64,000 bases of DNA from Straminergon stramineum (taxonomy: Eukaryota > Streptophyta > Bryopsida > Hypnales > Calliergonaceae), in the NCBI GenBank assembly GCA_963920665.1, contig OY987265.1, positions 5,337,001-5,401,000 of the forward strand, written 5' to 3'. The translations under genes and the position numbers were made by a program. Below are positions 37,000-49,730 of the stretch, piece by piece (the stretch's first letter is position 1; each line of letters starts with the position of its first letter). The notes below the pieces were generated by a model, which was given only the letters and a program-made list of their open reading frames with translations, was not told the DNA's origin and ran no database searches.

Positions 37000-37880
37000 T
37001 TGAACTAGAATAGTTTCATACCTTATTGATCCCTTAAATCACTCTTGCTTGAATGCTACACTATGTTATTTGAACTATTATTCTTGGTGTAGTTTCATAC
37101 CTTATTCATTGCTTAATTCACTCTTTCTTGAATGGTTAACTATATTATTTGAACTGTTGCACTTGATGTAGTTTCATACCTAACTCATCCCATAAATCGC
37201 TTAAATCACTCTTGCTTGAATGGTATGCTACATTATTTGAATAGGTGCACTTGGTGTATTTTCCTACCTAATTCATCACTTAAATCATTCTTGCTTAAAT
37301 GGTATGCTAATTATTTGAACTATTGCACTTGGTGTAATTTCATACCTAACTCATCGCTTAAATCACTCTTGCTTGAATGGTAAGCCACATTATTTGAACT
37401 ATTGGACTTGGTGTAGTTTTCTACCTAACTCATCGCTTAATTCACTCTTGCTTGAATGGTATACTACATTATTTGAATTGTTGCACTTGGTGTAGCTTCC
37501 TACCTGACTCATCACTTAAATCACTCTTGTTTGAATGATACGCTACATTATTTGAACAGTTGCACTTGGTGTAGTATCATACCTTACTCATCCTTAAAAT
37601 CACTCTTGCTTAAATGGTATGTCACATTATTTGAATTATTGGGTAGTTGTATACTTCCATGACTTCAATTACTTTTACTTGAATGGTATGCCTCATTACT
37701 TGAATTGTTGGCCAGTTTCATACCTTTGCTTATTTCATTCTTGCTTGAATAGTATGCTACATTATTTAAACAATTGTACTCCATGCAATTTCATATGTCT
37801 ATTACCACTTAAAACCTTCTAATTTAGTATTGCATCATATTGCTTGCAACGTTGTACTTCATACAATTTTATATCTATAT
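37000..37880. repeat. ~78-bp tandem array, about 10 diverged copies
   Basis: The consensus contains 'gtttcatacctaactcatcg', then 'cttaaatcactcttgcttga', then 'atggtatgctacattatttg' and 'aactgttgcacttggtgta'. Copies are diverged and vary in length; the last three (from ~37620) are the most degenerate. No long frame is conserved across units. Confidence 0.85.
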
Positions 37881-37920
37881 TTGTCTAATTAGATTTTTTT
37901 AAATATGGTTGAAATGTTGT

Positions 37921-38168
37921 GTCCTAAAGGTTTGTTTGGATAAATGTTAAGCTACCCTTTGTATATCCGACTTCTACAATACTAGCAACTCTCTTTGTTT
38001 CACTTTATTTTCCACATTCGGCAAGTAGAAGTAGTCATAATGCAAAATCATTTGGTGGAACTTTTGATAGTTGCAATAAAGAGAAAAGTTAGAAAATGTA
38101 GATTATCAGGGAGTGATTTTTTATATTGATTCTCATTAGATGAAATGGAACTAACAAACCTTTAGGAC
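37921..38168. mobile_element. 248-bp element with 16-bp perfect TIR
   Basis: It starts GTCCTAAAGGTTTGTTTGG and ends with AACAAACCTTTAGGAC, an exact 16-bp inverted match. There is no TTAA flank and no obvious target duplication. The interior is non-coding. Confidence 0.65.
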
Positions 38169-38950
38169 CAAAACCATTTTGAGTTATTGATGTCAAAACT
38201 CGAACCCATCACTTATATTTAAGTTGAGTGCAAAAAAATAATGATAGTAGGATTCGATCATTTTAAAATCAAGCACAATACATGTTGAAAATATACAATG
38301 AACACACAAAATGGTGAAATATACAACATGACACATATTCAATGACTTCTCCAAGTGCCTTCCTCTAGTAATGGTTTATAATACCATCTTTCATTGATTT
38401 GGGCTCATATTTTAAGTGTTAATATTTAGACAAGGTTCATAATTGAATACTTATACCCAAAAAAACACTAACAGACAATTACTTATGCCCTATCCAAATC
38501 AAAGTCTGTCAACCAATTTTTATTCTAAGAATTTAAAATTTTCATTATGATTCCATTTCCTCACAAACTAAAATTCAACTACATATTGGTATTTTCTTCA
38601 TTGTCAATTCCATCTATTTTTAATGATTATCATCCACCATTCAATAAAAATAGAAAATGATCATAACAAGAATATTTTAGGAAATCCCTCCTGAAATTTC
38701 GCCTTGTAAGAAAATTTCCGTCAGTAAAATCAACACTTCTTTCAACACAATTCCAAAGACAACCAAGCCCCCTAAAGCTGACATCCACAGTCCACACCAA
38801 GCCACGTGCGGCGAAACATTCATCCATCAAATCCTCATCCACGTCCTCATCCAAACCGCGTGAACTCTGAAGGGGGAGATCTTTCGGAAGGCCTTTCCCC
38901 AGTAATTTTTCTGTGGATTTGGAAGCTCTGCCCGCACGCCCCCCACGCTA
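38169..38950. other. Upstream flank of the ATX1 gene
   Basis: 38169-38680 is A+T-rich and featureless. From about 38680 the composition becomes GC-richer toward the ATX1 promoter, and the strand gains CA/CCA-rich text. No other gene was seen. Confidence 0.45.
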
Positions 38951-38953
38951 GGC

Positions 38954-38960
38954 TATATAA
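38954..38960 (+). promoter_or_regulatory. TATA box of the ATX1 gene
   Basis: TATATAA lies 127 bp upstream of the ATG at 39087, in a GC-richer context. Transcription would be expected to start ~30 bp downstream, giving a 5' UTR of roughly 100 bp. Confidence 0.65.
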
Positions 38961-39086
38961 TCTCGTGATCACCGTTGAAGTGGTTCGGAGTTTTTCAAGT
39001 TTGTTGTTGCGGAAGGTTTTTTTTGTGGAGCTTTGAGTCTGTTGTGAACTTCTCGCGAGTTTTGAAGGTGCAGAACGACGTCCGCC

Positions 39087-40780
39087 ATGGCAGAGGTACG
39101 CGTCGATTCACGCCGCTTTGTTTTCGCTGACGCTTAAGGTTTCCTTGTCGATTGATCGATCGATCGCATGTTTGCGGAGGCTTTGATTAAGTATCAATCC
39201 ATTCCTGATGGTGGATTTTCGGATTTGCTTGATTTTTCGAAAATTTGTTTCGCTTAGAGAACGAGTTGAATGGCGACACTTGAATAGAGGACTTGTGGCC
39301 TTCTGTAGCATTTCTGTTCTAATCGTACTTCTGTTTGACGATGTTCTTGATTTCCTTATTTTCTAGTGTAGGTATTTCATTTTTCTGGGGGAGTGAGTCG
39401 AGATTTGTTTTCGGTTTCGTTTGAGGATTTGTGGACTTCACGATTGGCCTGTTTGATATATTTTTGTGATTGTGTAGCTTAGTTACAGGGGAAAGGAATA
39501 TGCCTCTATTCACAAATTTTCGAATGTCCTTTCACCTCGTTTTTTCCAAATCTGATTTTAAGCTGTAAGGGACTCTGTTCTTCAGTCTTAAGATAAGCGC
39601 ATCTTCTTGCTTCTTTAAGCGCAGAGTATAGTTTCTATTATTAGACGGGTTACATTTTTAATAATTCTTCTTTTGCAAATCATGAGGATTCCAGCGCACG
39701 AAAGAATGCATTATTTTACATATCAAATGCGAAAGTTAGAGTGGTTTATTGGTGGATGATCTAAAACCGACATGAGCTTTGATGATGTTGAGGAGTTGCC
39801 GTCTTTAGAATGTTGCAATTTGGTGTGGTCACTTTATTTGGTCCTTTGTATCTGACTTTTTTCTTAACTTCAAGTTTTTCCTATTTGACGTTTTTTAGCA
39901 TTGAAGTAGCTTAACTACTGCAAGACGGAATATTCCCGTCCTTACAATTTCTTCAGTTGCGTTATTGTATTGCCTTGCTCTGCGTTTTTTCAGAGCCTGT
40001 TTTTAAAGGCTCTGTTGTTAAGCAGTAAGTACACTTATAAAGATTGAACGACTATTGCTGATAGAACCCATAGAACGGGAATATTCTGTTTCGGTAACAT
40101 TGTGACGTAGAGAGGTTTTAATGCTTCCTCATTTGTGCCTGATGAGGTTGTGCTTCTCTTTTGAGTTTTCTCGCTATAGAATAAATGTTTATTCCAGTTG
40201 TGTTTTTGTCACTCGGTATAAAGCCTCTTATGTAATATAACATTCATGCTTGGATATGCAGACTACAGTTTTGAAGGTGGCTATGAGCTGCCAGGGTTGC
40301 GTAGGAGCAGTTAAGAGAGCCATCGGGAAGCTGGAAGGTAATTACTTTCACTCTTGATATTGAGCAACTATTGATCTTAATTTGCAGGTTCTCATGAAAG
40401 ACCATCCTGAAGGTTTTGAAAAGTTTCATGTGGATCACGTTGTGACATGCATTGTACTAAACACGGACGAATGTCCCTAGATTATTTCAATTTGTGAACC
40501 ATTGTTTGCATTGCCTCGATGGACTGTATTTCGAATGCAGTGTATTATTCAGGGTAATATACAGTGCTTTGTGTCTTATAAAGTGTTGCGTTTGGTAGGT
40601 GTCGAGAGCTACGACATTGATATCAAGGAACAGAAGGTGACAGTCGTGGGCAATCTCAAGCCTGAGGTCGTCCTGGACCGCGTCGCAAAGACCGGAAAGG
40701 CTACGTCATTCTGGAGTGATGAGAGCGCAGCCAAGCCTGCCAGCACACCTGCACCCGCAGAAGCAGTTGCCGTCCTGTAA
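39087..40780 (+). CDS. ATX1: ATX1/CCH-type copper chaperone, 3 exons, 88 aa
   Basis: A small cytosolic copper carrier that hands Cu(I) to P-type ATPases of the secretory pathway. Exons: 39087-39095 (only MAE), 40262-40337 and 40599-40780. Introns are 1166 and 261 bp; all junctions are GT-AG and in frame. The HMA fold covers residues 4-68: the metal-binding loop is MSCQGC (M11, C13, C16), followed by the helix [13 protein letters not shown], strand [11 protein letters not shown], and KTGKATSFW, the lysine-containing loop typical of ATX1 proteins. A 20-residue Ala/Pro-rich tail follows and is shorter than the long tail of Arabidopsis CCH. The start was chosen because CCGCCATGGCAGAG is a strong context and its MAE exon ends at a consensus donor (GAG|GTACGC). 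It converges on the SAM-domain gene. Confidence 0.96.
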
Positions 40781-42486
40781 ATTGGCTGTATCGTGGCTCT
40801 AATATTGAGTCAATTCTTGAAGTAGGCAGATGTATCCACTCAATTCCTGGATGTAGCATTTCTGGGTCAGTGAGAGGACACTCCTGAGCATTGCAAATAA
40901 CTGTTGGGAGGTTGGCTTGTCCATGTATGCAGTTCTACTTAAAAGTTGAACCTCCAGCAATTGATATTTTCCAACTGCAACTTTGATTTCTGCTTGTCTA
41001 GCATATGCTATCTACGGGGAACTTGACTTATGTCGCAGTTGTCGCAAATTCTGAGCAAGTCATTGATGGACACTGCCTCAGTTTCGTATCTCTATTTTTT
41101 GGGACCGACATATCATTGGTTCTGGTTACATTAAATTTGGCCTTCCCTGATTTATGTTATCACAATGTGCTGATTTCACATCTCCTGATTTTGAAAATCA
41201 ATGTGCCAACCGACGCAACCATCTCTACAATCAATCCTCACAACTTGCACCCTACAGTGACACATACCCAGTGTATCCTGGGAACCAAACCATGGTGTGT
41301 AAAATCTGATACCGTAGAGCAACTTCTACATGTTACATGAAAGGACATTTCATGTTCCCATGTGGTCAAACTTCATTAGTTTTCTATATTAAAACACACC
41401 TTCAAAAGTTGGACATTTTCTCGTGTAGTAACATGTATTCAAAATTTAACTTCATTTTTTCATAATTTAAAACATTAAATGAAATTTATACTCCGGAGTA
41501 CAATCTTTCTAATCTTTCTAAAAACAGAGCAATCACAAATAACCCTAAAGTAGTATGAAATGTCGAGCAAAATTAGAGATGATAGTAATTAACATCATGA
41601 TATAATTGGTGTACTGTTTCACTCATACTAAAAGAAATTCAATAGAAAAGGTAAAAAATGGAGTATTTCAAGCTTCGAAGATTCTACCTTTACAGTGTTA
41701 AGAAATCTACAATTTGAACAACTTTGGGAAAGGAATAAAAAGGAGATTATTGGAAGTACGTTTTCTTGGTCCATCTCCAAGACATTTAATATCAAGAACT
41801 ATGTAAAATTCAAGATTGACCTTAAAACATTTGACAGAGTCCACTCTGCCCCAAAGGCAAGACCAGTGCGATTGGAGAGGGTTGTGTTTATTTGCAGTTA
41901 TCAACTTCTGGCACTAACAAGTAGCTCCGTACCTCGTCACACACACGTTACAACCGTTGACAGACAAAATACCCTTTCTGATTGTTTGATCAAGCTCATG
42001 ACCAATGCCAGAATCACAAAAGTAGGCAACTCGAGAAAAATTCATAACAATTTAATGATTCTCCTAGAAACTACCTATTTGCTAATCGCAGAGATGCACT
42101 AAACTGATGCTCTGTGCCACTACGATATACTTGCAGCTGATAAACGGTAGCTTAAGCCTCTGTTAAGATTAGCAAACTGTAATCAAATACAAGCTTGATG
42201 GAAAGTGTCAAGATTACAAAAAACACTACACAATGACTAATCTAGATCACTTATCCACATCGGAATGTCTTCCACGAAATCATTCCACTCTAAGATCTAC
42301 ACCCCACATTAATCAGTCCCTGACTAATGAGTACATTCATTGTTTGCGTTGCGACAGTGAGATCCAAGTAATAGCACCCAGTTCATCGTTCATCTTTTTG
42401 TCTCCTAAATGGATAACACAAATTGTTGGGCTGAAGACATTGCGTTGACCTGCTTGCATCTATTTGAGCACCTTCTGAAGAACTGA
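40781..42486. other. Interval between convergent ATX1 and SAM genes
   Basis: It should hold both 3' UTRs. 41340-41640 is A+T-rich. A frame open over 41695-42102 (+) has no recognisable domain and low-complexity codon use, so I do not call it. Confidence 0.5.
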
Positions 42487-44508
42487 TCACTGCTCCTTGC
42501 CTCTGATTGCAAGTAGAATCTTCTTCCGTGGTCCCTGAGAAACCAACACAAAAATTAAATCAAAATGTGGAATTAACTAAACATTTTGTAATCAACTTCA
42601 ACCTCAAAAGATGACTCAAACGCCTTTTGAGGCATCTCCGCTCCACAAGAACCTATTTCAGTCCCATTAAAGGGATATGAAGTCAGGAAATCAGCAGGTA
42701 CCAAAGCTAAAAGAGCAGGCTCGCCCCGAAATAATTAGTTTTCTGAGGAAAAGTAACACGTAACATTTCCCAATAGACTGGAATCTAATTAAGTGCTGTG
42801 GAAAACCATAGCAATGTGGATACGTATATACAGTCCATGCGATTGATGTCATCTCAACTAAATTTCTGCGAAAGAACTCAAGCAGTTACATTTAGAGTCC
42901 GATCAAACTTACCATGGGCACACCAAGTTCCTTCAGATCGTTGTCACTCATGTACCGAAGAGCAGCCATATCCACCTGAAAGAACCAAAATGTCCATTTA
43001 GTGAGGTGACGGAATTGGAATCAACAACGGCTACACTAAATTACATCAACTATGCAAGTGCAAATCAGACCACGCTAGATATATTTTACAACCAATTTTT
43101 TTAAGTCCCTTCGTAAGATCGAAAGGGTGCAAACTAGAGTAGCAAGCCCAGAATGACTACCTCCTCAACTTGAAAGGTTATCACATATTTCTCGAGTCCC
43201 AATGAATGGAGAAGTGTACGCACTGTCTGCTCTTCAGCCTACCACAAAACAGCATATATATTAATAAGAAAGTTGTTGACCAACATGTTCAAAAACTCGC
43301 TGCTAAACTAACAGCCAGTCAGGAACTACAATAAAAACTGAAAGGTCCACACAACTTGTACAGGAGCAAAGAGCATCCCATAAAGGGAGAAAACAAACAC
43401 TGTAAAACCCCATCATCCACCATTCTTCATGGAATGAAAAGAGAAATGAATCCACAAGATTGACTTTAGAGGAGTAGCATGCAGCACCATTGCGTTTGAA
43501 GGTCTCTTAACAGTTGGAGTTGGCCTAGCTGAGGCAGGGGCAGGAGCTGTCGTTGAGGCCACAGGATGTGTAACAGTTGAGCTATTATTATAAACCACAG
43601 ACGCTACTCGCCGCTGCGCTTTTGGAGTTTCTTGTACTTTATTGGCTTGGGGAGTCTGACTTGTGATGCCTGACAACTTATCCCGCAAGTCCACAACACC
43701 TGCTTTCCCATTATTGCTATTCCTTGGAATGTATCTTGTTAGCTTCGACCGCAGATCTTGACCCCCTGAACGACCGGCTTAGATTCCTAATGAAGGTTGC
43801 AACAACAAAGCTTTGAAGGTTCTGATTCATACTGTGACCCCATGAGAATTTTCTGAAACATATAAAGCCAAAACCCAAGAGTTACCAGGTACATGCCCAA
43901 CCAAGGCAAGTAATGTCTCGACCAATAATGCAAAGGCTACAGGACCAAGACATTTCACACTTGTAGTCCAATGAGACATTCTGAAGAATGACCGTAAGAG
44001 GATACATTGGCCACGAGGACCATCGTCGCGTTCATCAAAGAACCTGTCATGTTTCCATTGGCCTTCAATATCTTTTTGCCTGCAAACAGTCAAAAATGAG
44101 GCAGCTCTTAGAATGAGTGAGCTGATGAAGAAGTGGTGTTCAAACCATGGCAACCAATTTTCACATCGTTCAAAATCGTGTACAAAATCGACCAACAAGA
44201 ACCAGAATGCGCCTCAGGAATTGGAGAACGGAACATGAACAGAACCTTGGTCATATATTAAGAGTCCACTCAACTACAGTGCATCAAAATTCTGTCAAGA
44301 TACCTGTCATGCTAGCATATAGTAGAATTCAGTCCCAAGTTTTCACAAGAACATATGTTGATAAATTTTCTTCCGCAAACGTGGAAGAATCTCACCTTTT
44401 GGTACCAGTTGACTGTGGCACCGAACTAACTTGCTCAGATAAACCACCCAGTCTATCCCTGATAGATCGCTTCCTATTTCTTTCTCCATTGGCGCGGTCA
44501 GCATACAT
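42487..44508 (-). CDS. Small SAM-domain protein, 6 exons, ~214 aa
   Basis: A plant sterile-alpha-motif protein of the Arabidopsis AT3G07760 type; function unknown, SAM domains usually mediate protein self-association. Exons (minus strand): 44396-44508, 44015-44079 (or to 44006), 43488-43765, 43161-43238, 42913-42975 and 42487-42534. N-terminus MYADRANGERNRKRSIRDRL is basic and conserved in the family. Then QWKHDRFFDE; two DLR-x-KL repeats (GQDLRSKL, VVDLRDKLSG); and a Pro/Ala/Thr-rich linker. The C-terminal SAM domain reads LLHSLGLEKYVITFQVEE, VDMAALRYMSDNDLKELG, VPMGPRKKILLAI. The second exon has two usable donors in the same phase (CTC|GTGGCC or AAT|GTATCC), giving 214 or 217 aa. The exon 3 end at ATG|GTGCTG is the other junction chosen for frame. 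The family assignment is firm. Confidence 0.9.
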
Positions 44509-45900
44509 CTCGGTCGGAACTGACACGTGCCTCTGCACCTGTTTTGCATCATCCGTTACACGCACATGGTTATTTCCTTGAAACCCTAGGTACCTAACCC
44601 TTAACTACCAAAGCCTTGACATTGAGCCAATGGCTCTTGTGAGCACCTCGAGGTCAGAAAATCAGTTCAAATGTCATGGATGGATTTTCCTCGCCGCTCG
44701 CATTACAGTGTTGCGGTCACCAAGTTTCTCAAAAGTGAGACAAAACAATCACCCTAATCCCAAACACTAGCGTAGCAGAAACCTCTAGCGATCATGCTCC
44801 ACCCGCAACCAATTTCACGGCTGATGCAGATCCTAGTATCTTAAAACAGGCTTAAAGAGATCCTCACTCTCACGAACCGCAAGAATGCAAGAAAAGAAAC
44901 TAACTAGCCCGCACACACTACAGAACTCACCCCCAAATAGCATCACATAAAACCCACAAAAATCCTTAAAATCGTGAATCCGCGGACTTAGGGTTATCAC
45001 ACACGGAGCAGTCACTAGGGTTAGCATAACCACCCACTAACAACACGATTCGAAACAACCACATCAAACCATAAATACCGACACATAACAGAAACTCCCC
45101 AAACCTACACAGCCTAAACCCTAAAATCTGTATTCTCTACCAACCTCCTTCATGACACTCACTGCAGCCCGCCCAAATTTTCACAAAAGCAGAAAAAACG
45201 CTTACCCGCTTCCCGCCACGCCCTAAGGTGACCGTCACGCGTGGCTGAGACATCAACCCCCGTCTCCCTGGCCTGCACTCTGCCCCCACCCCACCCCACC
45301 CCACCCCCGGCACCCGCAGGCAGGTCTGATTGCACGTCTGCACTCGGCAGATAGACAGTCACTCTGTCTGCTTCCCACCAATACAATACAATACACTAAT
45401 GAGAGAACAATCGCCACAAGAAAGAAATCCTTCACGCGTTTTCCGGAAATTTCACATTCTACGACATCCGCGGCGCAGTAGAGGAAGGGATAAAAAACTA
45501 CCTCGTCTCGTGTTTGATAGAAGAAGTCTGCGTTTTGGTGGCTACGATTCGGTTAACTGGTTGTAAGTCGATGTGAGGAGGCTTAGACTGGGAGAATCCC
45601 AAGGTGGTGAGGGAATGAAACCCTAATCCAAGCTGGTAATGGAGAGCGTGAAGTGCCTGTGGGTCATCGGGGGGAAGACAGAGGTTTCTTGCGGAGGGGG
45701 ACCCTTGGGCTGGAGGGAGGGGCGAAACCGACGTTGCCGTCGGTTGCCGCGCCGCAGCGTCTGTTGCAGGGCACCTGAGAACCTCTTTAATATCACCTTC
45801 ATTTTCGTACCACACTGGAGTTGCGCTCCGTAATACAACTCTGCCAGCGCAAGGCCGGCTTCAGGCAAAAACGCTGAAATTCGTTATTTACCATGGATGG
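44509..45900 (-). promoter_or_regulatory. 5' flank / probable promoter and 5' UTR of SAM-domain gene
   Basis: This region is GC-richer than its surroundings and has no coherent exon. It contains several AACCCTA telo-box-like words (near 44582, 45117 and 45620) and a CCCCA-rich run at 45285-45310. Which part is transcribed cannot be told. Confidence 0.4.
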
Positions 45901-48101
45901 AAATTTTGAGTTCATATTTGAAACCAAGGTCCCTCACTTCGCTACAAGAAATAAAGATTATAAAATTTACCACTATAAAATACAAGATGAGTTTTCACTT
46001 GAGAACACTAGTGGGTCTTCAAGGGGACAAGGGGTTGATCCACTCCAAAAATCCTACTAAGAAGTTCTATGGTTCATTTGTTGCTTTGGTGTGATTGGTA
46101 AGAGACTTTGTAGTTCCACCTTGATAAAAGCTATATGTGAAGAAATTTAGGAAGGGATGATTGCAAGAAACACTTCACATTTTTGAATCAAAAACGCAGT
46201 TTTTGGCCACATGATTGACGAAACTATCAATATTGTGTGTCAGTAGCACGTTGGTCAAATTGAAACCATCGATTCAAGGTGCTTGCAGATCTCAATCGTT
46301 GATTTTGAAATATGAAGTACTATAGACTACTAAGGAGTACTACAAAACCCACTGGGAGTAGGAAGTAGTAGAATAGGGATCTATGGACCTTTTCACTTTT
46401 AGTAATTTCAAAAAAATTCAAAAAATCTCTATAAAAAAATATATTTTTCTATAGAAGATTGCACTTGCATTGCACCAAAAAATTCATTTAGGAAATTTTT
46501 TTCCCTCTTCATAGCCTTTGCACAAAGGAAGGTCACTTTGACCCCATGAGTGCAACAGAAATGTTTGCTATTTTCACAAAAACTCTTTGCCAATCCTTGA
46601 AAAGGTAGTACACCTCCAACATATCCAATTTGTAGCTTCCAATTTGCATTTTGGGGTCGAAAATCATAATAACACCCCCCAAAATGGCCAAAATAGACAT
46701 CCAATTGGGGGCAGTTTAAAAATAGTAAACTAATTTGAAAAAATTTGAAAAAATTACTCAACGTTTGAAACTACCGCATGTACAAACAATCCAAATTTCA
46801 TGCCAAACGAACAAAGAATGCAAAAGTTATGAGAAAAAAAAAACATCTCAGGACAAGAAGACAAAAAATAGGATAAGTATTTCTTGCAATCACCCTTCAA
46901 GATCTTACTCAAAAAACAAGTCATTCTTGTAGAGATAGAGTCTTTTGTAGTTTAGTTGCTTCTTTCTTTGATTTTAGGCAGAATAAGAAGCAATTTTTAC
47001 TAAAGTGATGAAGCTGTTTACTTCCATGGTTGGAGGTAAAGCATGCAAAATATGTATGAAAATTAAATTATCCATCCCCTTTGTGCACTCATCCTAAAGT
47101 AGTGATACCATTCAAAAATATTGCAACTCCATCCACTAAAAAATGAGGTTTATTGTCAAATATGCCTTCAAAATACTTAGATATCATGCTATTGCCTCAT
47201 TTTCACTCATTCTATGGCCTAAATTTCTTTTTTCCCTATAATTTTATTCAATGGAAAACTTCGATCAAAGAACTTCATGTGTTGGGATGCTTCATGTGTA
47301 AGGCCAAAGACCAAAAGTGTGGGCCTTTGGCTATCATGAAAATGAGAAAGACTAATGTTTTACCTATATTAAATAATAATTGATATTTTGTTCCAATTAA
47401 GAAATTAATCATGAAAGAGTAGTTTGAAATTAGTCACAATCCAAGAACCTTATCAAATGTTACATATCACAAAATCTTGTAATGCCAAGTGGCAAAATCA
47501 TTCTTTGCAAGTAGGGTATGATTCTTGAATGAAAAAAATTGCAAACAATGTCTAACAAACACAAGAAAATTTTTTAATTTAATACTTCTATAATGCAAGA
47601 ATAAAAGGAAGAAAATTTAAAGTGGGTATATTCTATAGCTATACAACCAACTCTACTACTTTATCCCTAAGTTTTTCTAAGCATGGACCTCAACAAGGAC
47701 ACAATATATCCACAAAAAACTTAGAAAATACAAATATACCATATTCTGTAAATTATTAGCAAGATCTCCAACTGCAAACTATTAGCACTTATTCAATTAA
47801 ATTATGTGTGAATTAAAAAATATTGACCTACAATTGCAGATTCTATAAGCATACACAACATGATTTCCTTGTATTTATTGTACACCAAACCACTATATTG
47901 TTTGCAAAACATTGGTATGCCTTGGGAAAAGATGTTATAGAGTAGAAAGCATGAATACACAAAGAACTTTTGTTTGATTTGGCACAAAAAAATTTGAAGT
48001 CCTTCATAGCATTTCTTTGAATTTGAGTTATGGTTTCAGAAGTCTATACATTTGACATTTCCTTGACTTTGGCGGCCAACCACATGTATAGGTTATTTTA
48101 C
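45901..48101. other. Gene-free A+T-rich tract
   Basis: No exon-like frame, array or clear inverted repeat was recognised. Confidence 0.5.
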
Positions 48102-48845
48102 CCCCTAAAGTCCTATGGCCCCTTGTAGAGACAAAATGGATTTGGGGCAAGCTCCTAGTCTTCCTTTGGTCTCAATATTTGTTGTGATTTTTTGAAATTG
48201 TTATGAAGATAGAGAAACACATTAGCTTTCTAGGAATATAATTTTTTCAATCGGTGCATGGAAGTAAAAGTTACGTCACAATAAGCCCAAATTCTAGTAA
48301 TAAGGGTAGAATAAAACCCCACAAAAATTCAAATATATATATTTTTAAATTTGTTTCTTATAGATTGTATTTTCATCTATATGGGAAGCTTTGATTCATT
48401 CCATTTGGATTGGTGAATGATGTCAAAGATATGGACAATCTTGTTTTAGGGGCAATTAGAACATCTTTGTGAAAAAATAACTTGTACAATTCATTTCAAA
48501 ATTCTATTTTCACAAGTTTTCAAAAATAAAGTCTCACAAGATTCACATCTCTTGATAGAACAACCTCAACATTGAGATTAATATGTTTCAATTCTGTCTT
48601 AGAGCTATGAACAATTTCAATTTTTGTTCATTCTTGAACCTATTTCTCCTTAACAATTTTTTCATGAGTAAATTTAAGTGTGTTTGTGTGTGAATGTGTG
48701 TTTAATTTTTTTCACCTAGATTCTCAACTCAATTCTTTAATATGAAAAGTTAGAAATTCAAAATTAGTAGTGCAAAAAATTTTAGCTCAAAGGATTCAAA
48801 GTCAATAAACCTAGTCAAATAAGGTGCCAAAAAAATTGTTTTTTC
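48102..48845 (-). mobile_element. Degenerate P1 element fragment
   Basis: TTAC (mutated TTAA) is followed by CCCCTAAAGTCCTATGGCCCC and 'gagacaaaatggatttgggg', the P1 end type of 52060-52104 inverted. It aligns over several hundred bases with 5200-5840. The right end has lost a recognisable repeat. Confidence 0.55.
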
Positions 48846-49730
48846 ACTTTAAATGCAATTAAATATATTGCAATCTACTCTATCAAAGTTTTTGAAAATT
48901 CTTCCACATGTTTTTCCACAATCTAGTGCAAGATTTGACAGTTAGTTATGCCAAAACAACAAATTTAAAACTATTTTGCACTTCGCAATAGAAATAACAA
49001 CTTTGAGTTGTTTTCAATGGCCTTGGAGTTTTAGATGTTGATGACCACATATAGTCCAAATTTCCAAAATTGTGAAGATTCACTATTAAATGCAACATAT
49101 AAGAATAATTTAATGATGATTCTCAAACAATAATTGTAAAATATGATCCATAGGTCATATCCATACAATTAGATCAACAACTACACAAATTAATCTTTTT
49201 GACCAATTCAATTTGACCCCCCAAATTGAAATTTCCTTCTAAAATCAATTATAGATTGAATATTTGTGATTTTCGCAAGAATTTTTCTCCTTGAAGTTCA
49301 AAATGTTAAGTTTTAATCATAGTGATTTTTTTGAGATTTTTATTTCATTTTTTTATTCAAGTTGTTTTTTAAATTAAAAAATTATTTTTTAAGACTACTA
49401 GTAGACCTACTAACTATAGCTCTTTAAATTATATAATATTTACAAAGAAAAGTCTACAAAACCTACTCCAAACATATAGTAAAGAATCTATAAAAAATTT
49501 ATGGATGACAACAATACATTTTTATGTGGTTGGGATGTGTTTGCGTTCATCAATTGTTCAAAATTCGAATGTCTGATCCTTAAGGGGTTAAAGTATTTAC
49601 AACATTGCCCAAGTCAAACACAAAAATTACAAGGCCTTTGGAATTGCATTGCTAAGCTATAATAAAAAACTCAACTTCCTTTGAGCATTCTAAATTTTTT
49701 AATAATTCTTTGCACCCCAAAGTACTCCTT
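48846..49730. other. Gene-free A+T-rich tract with a solo repeat end
   Basis: A right-type end CCTTAAGGGG followed by TTAA (49588-49591) occurs without a visible partner. Nothing else was recognised. Confidence 0.4.

Noticed and set aside
41695..42102. A 135-codon open frame downstream of ATX1
   Set aside because: It has no ATG at its 5' end, no recognisable domain, and lies where the 3' UTRs of two convergent genes are expected.
45137..45566. Several overlapping frames on both strands in a GC-rich patch
   Set aside because: None resembles a protein, and the region is better read as the promoter/5' UTR of the SAM-domain gene. GC-rich sequence lacks stops by composition.
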